IMG/VR virus record: IMGVR_UViG_3300027730_000074
Span: 1-36,303 of that record
Length of the DNA stretch: 36,303 nucleotides
Reading direction: 5' to 3' (one strand)
Source of the DNA: a virus
Part shown: piece by piece, positions 1 through 7,885 of the stretch
How positions within the stretch are numbered: position 1 is the first letter of the stretch
Layout of the letters: every line of letters begins with the position of its first letter
Made by a program: the position numbers and the translations under genes
Notes under the pieces: model-generated
Database searches by the model: none
Seen by the model: only the letters and a program-made list of their open reading frames with translations
Told to the model about the DNA's origin: nothing

Positions 1-60
1 CCATGCTATATAGGGGCCATGATGCTGTAAATAAAATTTTTGGGAAATTTTTGAAATTGA

Positions 61-214
61 TTTTTAACCACCCCCTTTTTTCAAAAAATTTTTTTCCAGA
101 TTTTTTCGGTTTAAATTTTTAACCCCTATTTTTCAAAAAATTTTTTTCCAGATTTTTTCGGTTTAAATTTTTAACCCCCTATTTTTCAAAAAATTTTTTT
201 CCAGATTTTTTTTG
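61..214. repeat. Three tandem AT-rich repeats of about 52 bp
   Basis: Three near-identical copies begin at about 61, 116 and 168 (periods 55 and 52). Each reads T5-AACC(C), a short C/T stretch, TTTTCAAAAAATTTTTTT, CCAGATTTTTT and then CGGTTTAAA. The third copy lacks the CGGTTTAAA end and runs directly into the promoter-like motif at 215. The A6T7 block in each copy is self-complementary and would bend DNA. No coding potential is visible. It could be a replication or recombination element, a regulatory leader, or a simple expansion; the sequence does not decide. Confidence 0.85.
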
Positions 215-224
215 GATATTTATA
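215..224 (+). promoter_or_regulatory. ATATTTATA motif (putative phage promoter), short-gap class
   Basis: GATATTTATA lies 4 nt before the ATG at 229. The same motif on the coding strand precedes many transcription units here. If transcription starts about 5 nt after the motif, as at T4 late promoters, this mRNA would be leaderless. Confidence 0.5.
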
Positions 225-228
225 TAAC

Positions 229-753
229 ATGAAGATTGGTAAGATATATGATAGTGTATTAAGGGAGGTAGGTTCAGATGTATATGAGCTTATAAAGACT
301 GAGTATTCCAAATCTAGGTTAATAATGTCTAAGGATAATAAAATAGACTTTAGGTCTACACCAATAGGTAATCAAGAGGTTGGATTTAAGCCTAGGGGTT
401 TATGGTATGGTATAGGGTCATCATGGATTGATTGGGTTAGGAGTGAGATGCCAGCATGGGAATCGGAAAATGTATTTAAGATTGGCATAAATGAATCTAG
501 TATTAAGATTATTAGGGGTTATGATGAATTGGTTGAATTTGACAAGGAATATGGTGTACCTTTTAACTTTGGTTATAAGAAATATACAAATATAGATTGG
601 GGTAAAGTTGCTAATGATTATGGTGGGATTGAGATTGTGCCATATATTTATGAAGCTAGAAGGAAGATTGACTGGTATTATGGTTGGGATGTTGCGAGTG
701 GTTGTATATGGGGAAATGGGGTTATAAATAAAATAGAGAGATTAAATAAATAA
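229..753 (+). CDS. Hypothetical phage protein with Trp-rich conserved blocks
   Basis: The product is 174 aa and not confidently assigned. Visible blocks are KPRGLWYGIGSSWIDW at about 54-69 and WDVASGCIWG near 153-162, both rich in Trp and Gly. They recall families of small phage proteins with an ADP-ribosyltransferase-like look, but I cannot show catalytic residues and do not claim that activity. The N-terminus, MKIGKIYDSVLREV, carries an LxE tripeptide like the putative capsid-targeting tags on neighbouring proteins. The ATG sits 4 nt after GATATTTATA and 1 nt separates it from the next gene, so the two are probably co-transcribed. Confidence 0.8.
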   Translation: MKIGKIYDSVLREVGSDVYELIKTEYSKSRLIMSKDNKIDFRSTPIGNQEVGFKPRGLWYGIGSSWIDWVRSEMPAWESENVFKIGINESSIKIIRGYDELVEFDKEYGVPFNFGYKKYTNIDWGKVANDYGGIEIVPYIYEARRKIDWYYGWDVASGCIWGNGVINKIERLNK

Positions 754-754
754 T

Positions 755-1081
755 ATGAAAGAATATATAAAAGGTTTATTAAGGGAGTCTATTGACAAGT
801 TTGATGAGTTTGCAAAGACGAGAGAGAAGGGTGCTAGCAAGATTGCGGATACTGCGAAGGAAAAGGGTGGTTATTCATTATTAACATGGCATCACTTCAA
901 GGTTAAGTTACCATATTACAAGAAGGCTGGTGAGGGCAAGTTTGATTTGGGGTCTGCGAAGAAGGAGTTTATGGAGACGTATAAGAAGATTAATATGGAT
1001 ATGGGTCAGATTGAGTTTCAGAGGGAGATGGGTCGTCTTGAGGTATTGGGTGAATTAATAATAAAGAATGTAAAGAAATAA
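755..1081 (+). CDS. Small phage protein with N-terminal LRES tag
   Basis: This is a 108-aa basic, helical protein. It starts MKEYIKGLLRES, a short amphipathic helix ending in an LxE tripeptide followed by Ser, which resembles T4-type capsid-targeting sequences. The remainder contains a YSLLTWHHFKVKLPYY block (about 41-56) and an IEFQREMGRLEVLGEL block near the C-terminus, both reminiscent of small conserved proteins of large phages with unknown role. It follows the upstream gene by 1 nt and is followed directly by a terminator. The internal or packaged virion role is inferred from the tag only. Confidence 0.8.
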   Translation: MKEYIKGLLRESIDKFDEFAKTREKGASKIADTAKEKGGYSLLTWHHFKVKLPYYKKAGEGKFDLGSAKKEFMETYKKINMDMGQIEFQREMGRLEVLGELIIKNVKK

Positions 1082-1111
1082 AAAAAGCCTAGTATTATCT
1101 AGGTTTTTTTG
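1081..1111 (+). terminator. Rho-independent terminator
   Basis: The CCTAG/CTAGG stem with TATTAT loop is flanked by A6 and T7, directly after the stop at 1081. The A and T flanks extend the stem. Confidence 0.75.
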
Positions 1112-1202
1112 TTTATTGTTATTAATAGGTGTTTAGTTTATATCTTTATAAATAGCGTATAGAAAAAACTAGAATAAAAAATTTTTTACGATATAATTTT
1201 CG

Positions 1203-1212
1203 TATATTTATT
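1203..1212 (+). promoter_or_regulatory. ATATTTATT motif, short-gap class
   Basis: TATATTTATT lies 3 nt before the ATG at 1216 and downstream of a terminator. It is a one-base variant of the recurring motif. Confidence 0.45.
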
Positions 1213-1215
1213 GGT

Positions 1216-1689
1216 ATGGGAAGATATAACTATACTAAGAGTTTAGAGAATTTAACACATTGGGCTAACAAGGAGGGTTATTCCATAAATTTTGACCATG
1301 ATAGTATATCTTATATAAATTGGGCGGATGGCACATTAAATTGGCCGAAGGAGATTATGATTGAGTCCAAATATACTACAGAGATAAAGGTTTACATATT
1401 ATTGCATGAGCTGGGACACCATCAGTTAAGGAAGGATTGGAATATATTTGAGAGGGAGATGCCAATATTGGCTCATGCTGAAAAGGTTCATTTTTACAAG
1501 AACGTATCCAAGTATAAGCGAAGGATTGATTATATTGTTTCCAGCTTAGAGGAGGAGTTCAAAGCGTGGGATGAAGGGTATAAATTGGGGATTTTACTTG
1601 GGGTAAGGATAAATGAAAAGAAGTGGCATGATATAAGGAGCAAGTGTTTATTTGCGTATATGAAGTATTATTCTGAGAAAAAAAGATAG
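1216..1689 (+). CDS. Zincin-like metallopeptidase (HELGHH)
   Basis: The product is 157 aa. Residues 64-69 read HELGHH, the HExxH zinc-binding and catalytic motif, in a hydrophobic helix context (YILLHELGHH). A downstream acidic helix, SSLEEEFKAWDEG, supplies a plausible third zinc ligand (Glu), as in gluzincin-type small peptidases. No signal peptide is seen, so it acts in the cytoplasm or virion. The length fits the compact phage peptidase families. The gene has its own motif 3 nt before the ATG. Substrate is unknown; prohead maturation, host takeover or virion processing are possible. Confidence 0.8.
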   Translation: MGRYNYTKSLENLTHWANKEGYSINFDHDSISYINWADGTLNWPKEIMIESKYTTEIKVYILLHELGHHQLRKDWNIFEREMPILAHAEKVHFYKNVSKYKRRIDYIVSSLEEEFKAWDEGYKLGILLGVRINEKKWHDIRSKCLFAYMKYYSEKKR

Positions 1690-1697
1690 GAAAAATA

Positions 1698-1729
1698 TTT
1701 GGAGAATTGGAAAAGTTTTTATACCTTTG
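1698..1729 (+). promoter_or_regulatory. Bacteroidota-type promoter
   Basis: TTTG (1698-1701), 20 nt, TACCTTTG (1722-1729). This matches the Bacteroidota primary-sigma consensus (-33 TTTG, -7 TAnnTTTG), 23 nt before the ATG at 1753. Confidence 0.75.
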
Positions 1730-1752
1730 TGTAAAACATTAAATCATATAGC

Positions 1753-3135
1753 ATGACAAAGTTATTAACTGAACCAAGGGTTATCAAAGAAATCAAGGAA
1801 GTCAAGCCCAAGAAGAGGGTAAAGAAAAAGGCAGATGGTGAGAAGAGTGTTTGTACAAGTCATAAGGTATTGTATGAATCCAGCAACAATGAGGTAAATG
1901 AATTATTTAGGGTTTACAAGGAGAACCGATTAAAGGCTAGGGTGAAGTTTTTCAACAAAGGCAGGGGTTATTTTTCGTTTAGGCGGCTTGTATTATTTGA
2001 ATTTGATAATGGTGATTTTGAGGTGTGTAGTTTTACTACTTCTTTTGGGATTAGCACGACCAATAAAATATATAGTTCTCAGAAGAAGGATGCCAGCATT
2101 ATATATGTGAAAAATAAATTTTGGGTTAACCAGAACAAGAATTTTCAGCCATTAACATTTGGCAATCTAACTATTTTCATCAATAACCATGAGAACATCT
2201 ATGTTTATGGTGAAAATGATGGCAATATAAAAAAGTCAAAGATTTATGATTATTTTTACAATCGTTTTCATTGGTTCAAGACCGTTCATGAGAGCAAGGT
2301 TTCACGTAGTTTAACATTCAACAAGGTTGTTGAGGATGAGTTATTCAAGTTAAAGGACATGACACGGCAAGTGCTTGGGGTTCATCACAAGTTGGGCATG
2401 ATGATTGCTGAGAGCAAGACATTTAAACAAATGGTATCTGAGTCTGGCAAAGGGGTAAAGCATTGGAAGGAGCTTATGAAGTCATTGGATGGGGTGGACC
2501 TTTTGACTGATGAGATGATTAATTCACCTTATTTTTATGATACGTGTAAAATGGCTAGGACTCTTGGAAGGAAGGTTAATTGCAAATGGGGATTAAAGAG
2601 ATTAAAGGAGGAGCATGATACATGGGCCAAGGAGATTACTAGGATTATCTTGGAATGTGAGTTGGAGTATGATTTGAATATACGTCCTATTTACAAGGCT
2701 TTTGCTGAGTATTCTGGGTTCAACTTATTATCTACCAACAAAGATATGTTGGCTGAAGGTATGATTCAGAATCATTGTGTTGGTACGTATATCAACAAGG
2801 TTGAGAAGGGGCAGTGTGCTATATATCATGTTGACGGTTATACATTGGAATTATCTCATGTAACTGAGAGTTTTCAGGTAAAGGAGAGTTATGAGGGTGG
2901 AATTCCAACGTATAGGAATGTTGAGAAGAAGGTATTAAAGAATGTTCAGTTTAGGGGAAAATATAATGCTGAAGCACCTAAAGAGTTAAATGATAGGGTA
3001 AATAAGATGTTGATAGATTTTATGATTAGCAAAGAGATGGAACTGGCTGAAGAGAGTGATAAATTCTATTTGATTAAATATAATAACAACGTTGTTCAAG
3101 TGAATGCGGTTGAGGAGCTTGACAATATATTTTGA
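1753..3135 (+). CDS. PcfJ-like domain protein
   Basis: The product is 460 aa. The N-terminal 30 residues are highly basic (KKRVKKKADGEK). The C-terminal third carries the PcfJ signature: MIQNHCVGTY from about residue 337 (His-Cys at 341-342), then GQCAIYHVDGYTLEL, and later NVQFRGKYN and PKELN. PcfJ-like proteins occur on conjugative plasmids and in many phages, and their biochemical role is not established. It is transcribed from a host-type promoter, unlike the virion-type genes before it, so it is probably expressed earlier. It ends at a terminator shared with the convergent gene. Confidence 0.8.
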   Translation: MTKLLTEPRVIKEIKEVKPKKRVKKKADGEKSVCTSHKVLYESSNNEVNELFRVYKENRLKARVKFFNKGRGYFSFRRLVLFEFDNGDFEVCSFTTSFGISTTNKIYSSQKKDASIIYVKNKFWVNQNKNFQPLTFGNLTIFINNHENIYVYGENDGNIKKSKIYDYFYNRFHWFKTVHESKVSRSLTFNKVVEDELFKLKDMTRQVLGVHHKLGMMIAESKTFKQMVSESGKGVKHWKELMKSLDGVDLLTDEMINSPYFYDTCKMARTLGRKVNCKWGLKRLKEEHDTWAKEITRIILECELEYDLNIRPIYKAFAEYSGFNLLSTNKDMLAEGMIQNHCVGTYINKVEKGQCAIYHVDGYTLELSHVTESFQVKESYEGGIPTYRNVEKKVLKNVQFRGKYNAEAPKELNDRVNKMLIDFMISKEMELAEESDKFYLIKYNNNVVQVNAVEELDNIF

Positions 3136-3144
3136 GGGTTTTAA

Positions 3145-3175
3145 AATAAAAGGGGTGTAAATCACCCCTTTTTTT
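3145..3175. terminator. Bidirectional terminator between convergent genes
   Basis: AGGGGTG (3151-3157) pairs with CACCCCT (3163-3169), with A-rich and T-rich flanks, so it can work on both strands. The stop codon of the minus-strand gene lies in the right arm. Confidence 0.8.
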
Positions 3176-3929
3176 GTCTTGCTAATGCAGCTGCTCTTCT
3201 ATCCATTGCTGCTTGTTGTCTTTTTTCAAATTCGGCAGCTTTTTCTGGGTCTATTGAGAGTGTTTGTTTTTGTTGTGGTTCTTCACCAGTTTCCAAGTAT
3301 TTGAACCATTCATCATCTCTAAGTCTTCTACCTAATTTTGTTTCTAGGTCTTTTTTAAGTTTATGTTGCGCTTGTTTGTCGGTCATTTTTTCTTTTGATA
3401 TTTGGGCGGACTTTTCATCACCATAACCAGCATCACCATAAAAGTCTAGGATTTCATATTTAAAGATTATTAGTGCTTTATTGGCAGCATCTTCAGCTGG
3501 GCTTGCTCCAACGCTAAACTTATCATTTGGAAGTCTTTTACCAGCTTTTACGAAGCAATATCTAGCTATATTTTGAAATGAATTACATGTACCCACATCG
3601 CTAGGTCTAAAAGGAGTGTCTAGTTGTTGCATATCAGCGCTGGCTCTGATGTGTTTTGTTTTTATTTGGCCATCGTGTCTAAATTCTACTTGATAGAAAC
3701 CTTCTCCATCATCTGGCAGCATAAAGTATTTATCATCACCAGTGTTTTGTTTATATTCAGTAGCTACGCTAGCTGCTTTTGCCATTCTATACCTAATTTT
3801 ATTTATGTCTAGTTTATAGGATGGTTTATTAAGACTTGAGTATGCGCCAGCTGCTTTAAGTTCTTCTTTGTCGCTATATGGCAAATATTTTATAGCTTCG
3901 TGTAACCTTTTTCTAATAAAGTCTTTCAT
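3162..3929 (-). CDS. Hypothetical tagged phage protein
   Basis: The product is 255 aa with no recognised enzymatic motif. It starts MKDFIRKRLHEA, a basic amphipathic helix ending LxE-Ala, the best T4-like cleavage context among the tags in this window. The central part has two Cys (TCNSF and ARYCF). The C-terminal 60 residues are charged and probably coiled (EKAAEFEKRQQAAMDRRAAALARQ). The start overlaps the stop of the upstream nucleotidyltransferase gene by 4 nt, so the two are translationally coupled. A virion-internal role is inferred from the tag. Confidence 0.75.
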   Translation of the reverse strand: MKDFIRKRLHEAIKYLPYSDKEELKAAGAYSSLNKPSYKLDINKIRYRMAKAASVATEYKQNTGDDKYFMLPDDGEGFYQVEFRHDGQIKTKHIRASADMQQLDTPFRPSDVGTCNSFQNIARYCFVKAGKRLPNDKFSVGASPAEDAANKALIIFKYEILDFYGDAGYGDEKSAQISKEKMTDKQAQHKLKKDLETKLGRRLRDDEWFKYLETGEEPQQKQTLSIDPEKAAEFEKRQQAAMDRRAAALARQKKG

Positions 3930-4996
3930 AGTTTTACGTCTTTTTCATCTACTTTAATTAGGTTGCTTATTCTTTTGCTATATGTTTGTAGGTTATTAAG
4001 AGTTACGAACAAATTCTTTCTATCGGCTGATATATTTTTCACATAATATGTTTTAGGGTCATTTTTAAATTGGACTTTGGAGTTTTTACCTATTCTATAT
4101 TTTGCTATTATTTGTTCTTCTTTACTAGATATATTTTCGTTTACATTTTCAACTACTGACATAAGGTTATCATATGATTTGGCTTTATAGCTATCTAAGA
4201 TATCCATGAATGGTGTTCTTCTAAGTACTTTAAACACTAGGTTTTCGTAACTATATTCACCACCGCTTTCCAAGCCAGCTTTTCTCATATTTTTTATTTT
4301 GTTTTTAAGTTTTGTAACTTTATCAACAACGGTTTGATATTTTTTATCTTGATAATCTTGACGAATATCTTTAAGGTAGTGAATATATTTTTCGGCACCG
4401 TCTTTGATTGCTTTTTTATCCACATCAAATTTTTCACGTTTTGGTTTTTTAACCCATTTATCACGTAGAACTGAATAAACGGCATTGGCAAGCAGTTCAT
4501 GATTTACGTCTTGAACGTAGAGTTCAACTGGGTAATCAAAGACTGTTATATCGTGTTCTTGGTTCCATATTGATTTCTGTGCATAGAAAAAATCATATAC
4601 TAATTTTTGGTCGGCATCAAATTGTTTAAAATCTAGAACTATATGAAGGTCAATATCTGAGAACTTTGACCAATTATAGTTTGCTAAGCTACCAGTAAAA
4701 ATAATATCTTTGATTTTTATACCTTTTGGAAGTTCTATATCTCTCATAAAGTTTTTGGCGATATCAACTAGATTTGTTCTAACTTTTGGGTTAAGTTTAT
4801 CATCTTGCCAAATATCTTTATTAAGAGAATCTTTAATTTTAAAGCTATTTAGAACGTCTTTTGGTATTTTTATTTCTTTTGAGATGTTATCATCTATGGT
4901 TGAAGCCAAAGCATCTATCTCATCCAATTGTTGTATTGGGTGGATAATTTGTTGATTTTCAACTAATAATGATTTATTTGCTCTAAAAAATTTCAT
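3926..4996 (-). CDS. Pol-beta-superfamily nucleotidyltransferase
   Basis: The product is 356 aa. The nucleotidyltransferase signature is clear: GS at 102-103 followed by SDIDLHIVLD with Asp114 and Asp116 as metal ligands. A third acidic strand probably lies in ITVFDYPVELYVQD. The N-terminus MKFFRANKSLLVEN contains an LxE tripeptide, so this enzyme may be packaged and delivered. The last 60 residues look like a small beta-barrel (VQFKNDPKTYYVKNISADR). The substrate (RNA, protein or small molecule) is not evident. An ATATTTATA motif on this strand lies 18 nt upstream, and the gene is divergent from the glycosyltransferase. Confidence 0.85.
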   Translation of the reverse strand: MKFFRANKSLLVENQQIIHPIQQLDEIDALASTIDDNISKEIKIPKDVLNSFKIKDSLNKDIWQDDKLNPKVRTNLVDIAKNFMRDIELPKGIKIKDIIFTGSLANYNWSKFSDIDLHIVLDFKQFDADQKLVYDFFYAQKSIWNQEHDITVFDYPVELYVQDVNHELLANAVYSVLRDKWVKKPKREKFDVDKKAIKDGAEKYIHYLKDIRQDYQDKKYQTVVDKVTKLKNKIKNMRKAGLESGGEYSYENLVFKVLRRTPFMDILDSYKAKSYDNLMSVVENVNENISSKEEQIIAKYRIGKNSKVQFKNDPKTYYVKNISADRKNLFVTLNNLQTYSKRISNLIKVDEKDVKL

Positions 4997-5014
4997 TTGT
5001 GTGTAAGTTTTCTC

Positions 5015-5024
5015 TATAAATATT
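5015..5024 (-). promoter_or_regulatory. ATATTTATA motif, long-gap class
   Basis: Read on the minus strand the sequence is AATATTTATA, 18 nt before the ATG at 4996. Confidence 0.5.
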
Positions 5025-5090
5025 TTTGAAAAGCAAATTGTTCAATATTTAAAAATATTAATTTCTTAACACAATTGATTAGTTGAGCTT

Positions 5091-5099
5091 CTATTTATA
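5091..5099 (+). promoter_or_regulatory. TATTTATA motif, short-gap class
   Basis: CTATTTATA ends 3 nt before the ATG at 5103. It faces away from the copy at 5015-5024, forming a divergent pair. Confidence 0.45.
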
Positions 5100-5102
5100 T
5101 TC

Positions 5103-5795
5103 ATGGAATTATCTATTATCATACCTTGTAAAAATGAAGAGAAATATATCGGTAATTTATTAACCTCTATACTTCGCCAAGAATTACCAATTTCATATGA
5201 AATAATTATTGCTGATGCAAACTCTACTGATAAAACCTTGATGGTTGTTGAGGAATATAAAAACTTTTTACCTATAAGAGTTATCAAAGGAGGTTTACCA
5301 AGCATTGGGAGAAACAATGGTGTCATGGAAGCCTCTGGTGATATTTTTCTTTTTTTGGATTCTGATTGCTATTTTAACGACAAAAATATTATATTTGAAG
5401 CGGTTAAATCAATTAACTCTGGCAATGATTTAGTTGGGGTTTTATTGGATAGTGATAGTAATTTAAGAGTAAAGTTGTTATATTACCTGACCAATATTAT
5501 TGTTTTGTTATCTAAATTAGACAAACCTTTTGTTGTTGGTGGATTCTTGATGATTAGAAAAGATACCTTTCAAAATATTGGTGGTTTTGACGAAGATTTG
5601 ATGCACTGTGAAGATTATTTTTTGAGTAAAAATGTAAAACCTAGCAAATTTAAGTTATTAAAAAGAAGGGTTTATTTTGATGATAGACGTTTTAAAAAAG
5701 TTGGAATCAACAGTTTTGTCTTTTATTTCATAAAAAATTTAATCAATAAAAATAATAAAGAATACTTTAAAAAAGACATTGGCTATTGGTCATGA
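5103..5795 (+). CDS. Family 2 glycosyltransferase
   Basis: The product is 230 aa with a GT-A fold signature. It begins with the beta-strand LSIIIPCKNEE, followed by DANSTDKT, a GRNNGV segment, and the DxD-type metal/nucleotide-sugar motif LDSDC (Asp86, Asp88). GGFDEDLMHCEDYFL is the usual GT2 acceptor-side acidic motif. There is no clear transmembrane segment apart from a hydrophobic stretch near LLYYLTNIIVLL. The stop overlaps the next gene (ATGA), so the two work together. Possible roles are modification of host surface glycans or of phage DNA; the lipid A-like partner favours the surface, by inference. Confidence 0.9.
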   Translation: MELSIIIPCKNEEKYIGNLLTSILRQELPISYEIIIADANSTDKTLMVVEEYKNFLPIRVIKGGLPSIGRNNGVMEASGDIFLFLDSDCYFNDKNIIFEAVKSINSGNDLVGVLLDSDSNLRVKLLYYLTNIIVLLSKLDKPFVVGGFLMIRKDTFQNIGGFDEDLMHCEDYFLSKNVKPSKFKLLKRRVYFDDRRFKKVGINSFVFYFIKNLINKNNKEYFKKDIGYWS

Positions 5796-6514
5796 AATAC
5801 AAAACAATAATCATATCAGACATACATTTGGGTTCTCAATATTCTAGGGCAAATGACGTTGTTGATTTTTTAAAAAATAATAAGTGCGAAAAATTAATTT
5901 TGAATGGTGATATAGTTGATGGATGGGCTCTGAATATGGGTTCATCATGGAATGAACAACACATGAAATGTGCTAGAAAGTTATTAAAGATATCGCAAGA
6001 CACAGAAGTTGTTTGGGTGATGGGTAATCATGATGATTTTTTAAATGAAATTATTCCTTTTAATATTGGCAATGTTTTTATAAAAAAAGACTTAGAACAT
6101 ATTGGTGTTGATGGCAAAAGATATTTGGTTATACATGGTGATATATTTGACGTTTTTATAAGCGATATGAAATGGTTAGCTAAATTAGGTAGTATTGGGT
6201 ATGATTTATGTTTATGGTTAAACAAATGGTATAACAAGTACCGTGAACGAAGGGGTTTGAAGTATTTTTCTTTGTCTAAAGTAATAAAAGACAGCGTTAA
6301 ACAAGCGACAAAATATGTTGGTGATTTTGAAAATCATATGGTTTCATACGCAAAACAAAACGGATATGATGGTGTAATATGTGGTCACATTCACAAGTCA
6401 GAAATTAGTGTTATTGATGGTATTTCTTACATGAATTCTGGCGATTGGGTGGAATCAAAAACAGCTTTGGTTGAGAAGTATAATGGTGAATGGTCTATAA
6501 TTAATCACCATTAA
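5792..6514 (+). CDS. LpxH-like metallophosphoesterase
   Basis: The product is 240 aa. All five calcineurin-like blocks are present: DIHLGS (Asp10, His12), NGDIVDG, MGNHDD, VIHGDIFD and GHIHKS. The order and spacing fit UDP-2,3-diacylglucosamine pyrophosphatase (LpxH)-like enzymes and their relatives. I chose the ATG at 5792 because it overlaps the glycosyltransferase stop as ATGA; an in-frame TTG lies 6 nt upstream. Coupling to a GT2 suggests a two-step change of a nucleotide-sugar or lipid-linked sugar. The exact substrate is not shown by the sequence. Confidence 0.88.
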   Translation: MKYKTIIISDIHLGSQYSRANDVVDFLKNNKCEKLILNGDIVDGWALNMGSSWNEQHMKCARKLLKISQDTEVVWVMGNHDDFLNEIIPFNIGNVFIKKDLEHIGVDGKRYLVIHGDIFDVFISDMKWLAKLGSIGYDLCLWLNKWYNKYRERRGLKYFSLSKVIKDSVKQATKYVGDFENHMVSYAKQNGYDGVICGHIHKSEISVIDGISYMNSGDWVESKTALVEKYNGEWSIINHH

Positions 6515-6515
6515 A

Positions 6516-6547
6516 TTTGGAGATGTTATTTTTATTTTGTACCTTTG
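6516..6547 (+). promoter_or_regulatory. Bacteroidota-type promoter
   Basis: TTTG (6516-6519), 20 nt, TACCTTTG (6540-6547), 17 nt before the ATG at 6565. Confidence 0.75.
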
Positions 6548-6564
6548 CCATAAAGTAAAAATAA

Positions 6565-6954
6565 ATGGCAACTATTTTAGACAAAGACATAACTAGGGAA
6601 ACCACGGTAAAGGTTGATGACCGTGAGATTCAGATTACATTAACTGAAAGGCAGACCATATTCATGAAGTTAAAGGGATTGAAGACTGGTGGTTTGGAGG
6701 TTGGTATAGTGGATTTATTCAATCAATTAAAGGGTGGTGATGTAAAATCTGAACCAGTTAAGGAGGTTGAGCAGAGCAGGTACAAAGGAGGTGTTGATTT
6801 GTCTAGTTACAAGGGTGACGATAGATTTTTAATATCTTTGCATGATATAAGGAGTTATGTATTGGTTAAGGATATAGATTTTGATGTCAAGATTAAATTT
6901 GAAAGGATTTTGGTTGATTTGATTAATGAACGAAAACAAAGAAATAAAGTATGA
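6565..6954 (+). CDS. Hypothetical protein
   Basis: The product is 129 aa and soluble, and I do not recognise it. It is rich in beta-strand and charged residues, with an ERQTIFMKLKGL segment near 28-39 and a YKGGVDLSSYKGDDRFL segment near 74-90. It has a strong host-type promoter, so it is probably an early or middle gene. Its last codon overlaps the next start (GTATGA), indicating translational coupling. Confidence 0.75.
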   Translation: MATILDKDITRETTVKVDDREIQITLTERQTIFMKLKGLKTGGLEVGIVDLFNQLKGGDVKSEPVKEVEQSRYKGGVDLSSYKGDDRFLISLHDIRSYVLVKDIDFDVKIKFERILVDLINERKQRNKV

Positions 6955-7289
6955 TAGAAAATTCAACACTTAGAGTTGGTGGTAATAGCATCATGGTTAT
7001 GTTTGGAAAAACACTGGCAAACATTGGAAAAACTTTTTTGACTAAGGGTGAAGATATTATTACCAAAAACAAGACCAAAATGGTGACGAATCCTACTGCT
7101 AAATTATTCAATCCATTTACGTTGGTTATTAGTTTTACTGTTGACACCAATCAAAAGTACCAGATTGTAATACAAGGTGATTACAAGGAAAAGTACAAAG
7201 ACAGCGAAGATGGGGTGATAAATTTGACTGACGAAGAAATGTTTAGAATCATAAACGTTTCAGTTGGTAGTTGGTACAAGAAAGAGTAA
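6951..7289 (+). CDS. Hypothetical protein coupled to the preceding gene
   Basis: The product is 112 aa with no known domain. It has a basic N-terminal half and a LFNPFTLVISFTVDTNQKY strand-rich centre, and it ends VSVGSWYKKE. The start overlaps the stop of the upstream gene by 4 nt. It converges on the minus-strand nuclease pair with only 2 nt between the stop codons, and no hairpin terminator is visible there. Confidence 0.7.
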   Translation: MIENSTLRVGGNSIMVMFGKTLANIGKTFLTKGEDIITKNKTKMVTNPTAKLFNPFTLVISFTVDTNQKYQIVIQGDYKEKYKDSEDGVINLTDEEMFRIINVSVGSWYKKE

Positions 7290-7291
7290 GA

Positions 7292-7885
7292 TTACTGTTT
7301 ATTCTTTGGCGGTCTTTTATTAATTTTTTTCTTAACCTTTGGTTTTGAGCGTTTTCTTTTTTTCTTGAATTTTTTGACTTCAAAAATTCTAGTTGTTGTA
7401 TTTTTTAACTTTATATTGTAAGGTTCTTCAGCTAGTATTGATATGTCTAGACCCCATTGATGATTTGACCTTTCTTTGTGGATTTCAAATGATTCAAGAA
7501 TATGAAGTTCAACTTGTTGTTGGGTCCATTTATTGACTTTCATAAGTTGTGCGTAGACTTGTTTATGTTTGCCTATGGCTATTGCTCTACCTATGTGTTT
7601 AACTTGGTGGCATGTTGGGCATAGTGAAATAAGGCCGACCAGTTTTTGTATTTTATTTTCGTCATCGTATTCCCATATTTCGTGACATTCTACATTATGG
7701 TTATATCCTTGTTTTTTTCCAGTATCACCGCAAATTTCGCATTTATTGTTTGCTTGTTCATATGATATAAAACGGATTTTATCCCAATCTTTTTTTGTTA
7801 CTGTTGTTCTAACGTTACTATAATGGCACGTTTTTGGGACTAGTTCTATTAAAAGTTTTGGTTTTTTACTATACTTTGTAGACAT
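7292..7885 (-). CDS. HNH endonuclease-like protein
   Basis: The product is 197 aa. Zinc ligands are CEIC (Cys49, Cys52) and CPTC (Cys89, Cys92). Between them is the HNH-type ECHEIWEYD segment with His68, and HQVKH follows the second knuckle. The C-terminal 35 residues are almost all Lys/Arg, suitable for DNA binding. It could be a free-standing homing endonuclease or a phage restriction or packaging nuclease. It overlaps the upstream PD-(D/E)XK gene by 17 nt, so they form one unit. Confidence 0.82.
   Translation of the reverse strand: MSTKYSKKPKLLIELVPKTCHYSNVRTTVTKKDWDKIRFISYEQANNKCEICGDTGKKQGYNHNVECHEIWEYDDENKIQKLVGLISLCPTCHQVKHIGRAIAIGKHKQVYAQLMKVNKWTQQQVELHILESFEIHKERSNHQWGLDISILAEEPYNIKLKNTTTRIFEVKKFKKKRKRSKPKVKKKINKRPPKNKQ

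Noticed and set aside
1-60. Coding start at the ATG near position 3 or 19
   Set aside because: Both frames meet stops within a short distance and the stretch is AT-rich leader; nothing can be supported there.
61-214. CRISPR-like array
   Set aside because: The repeats are contiguous tandem copies with no unique spacers, and no cas genes are present.
229-753. ADP-ribosyltransferase
   Set aside because: The Trp/Gly-rich blocks are suggestive, but I cannot identify an R-S-E or H-Y-E catalytic triad, so it is left as hypothetical.
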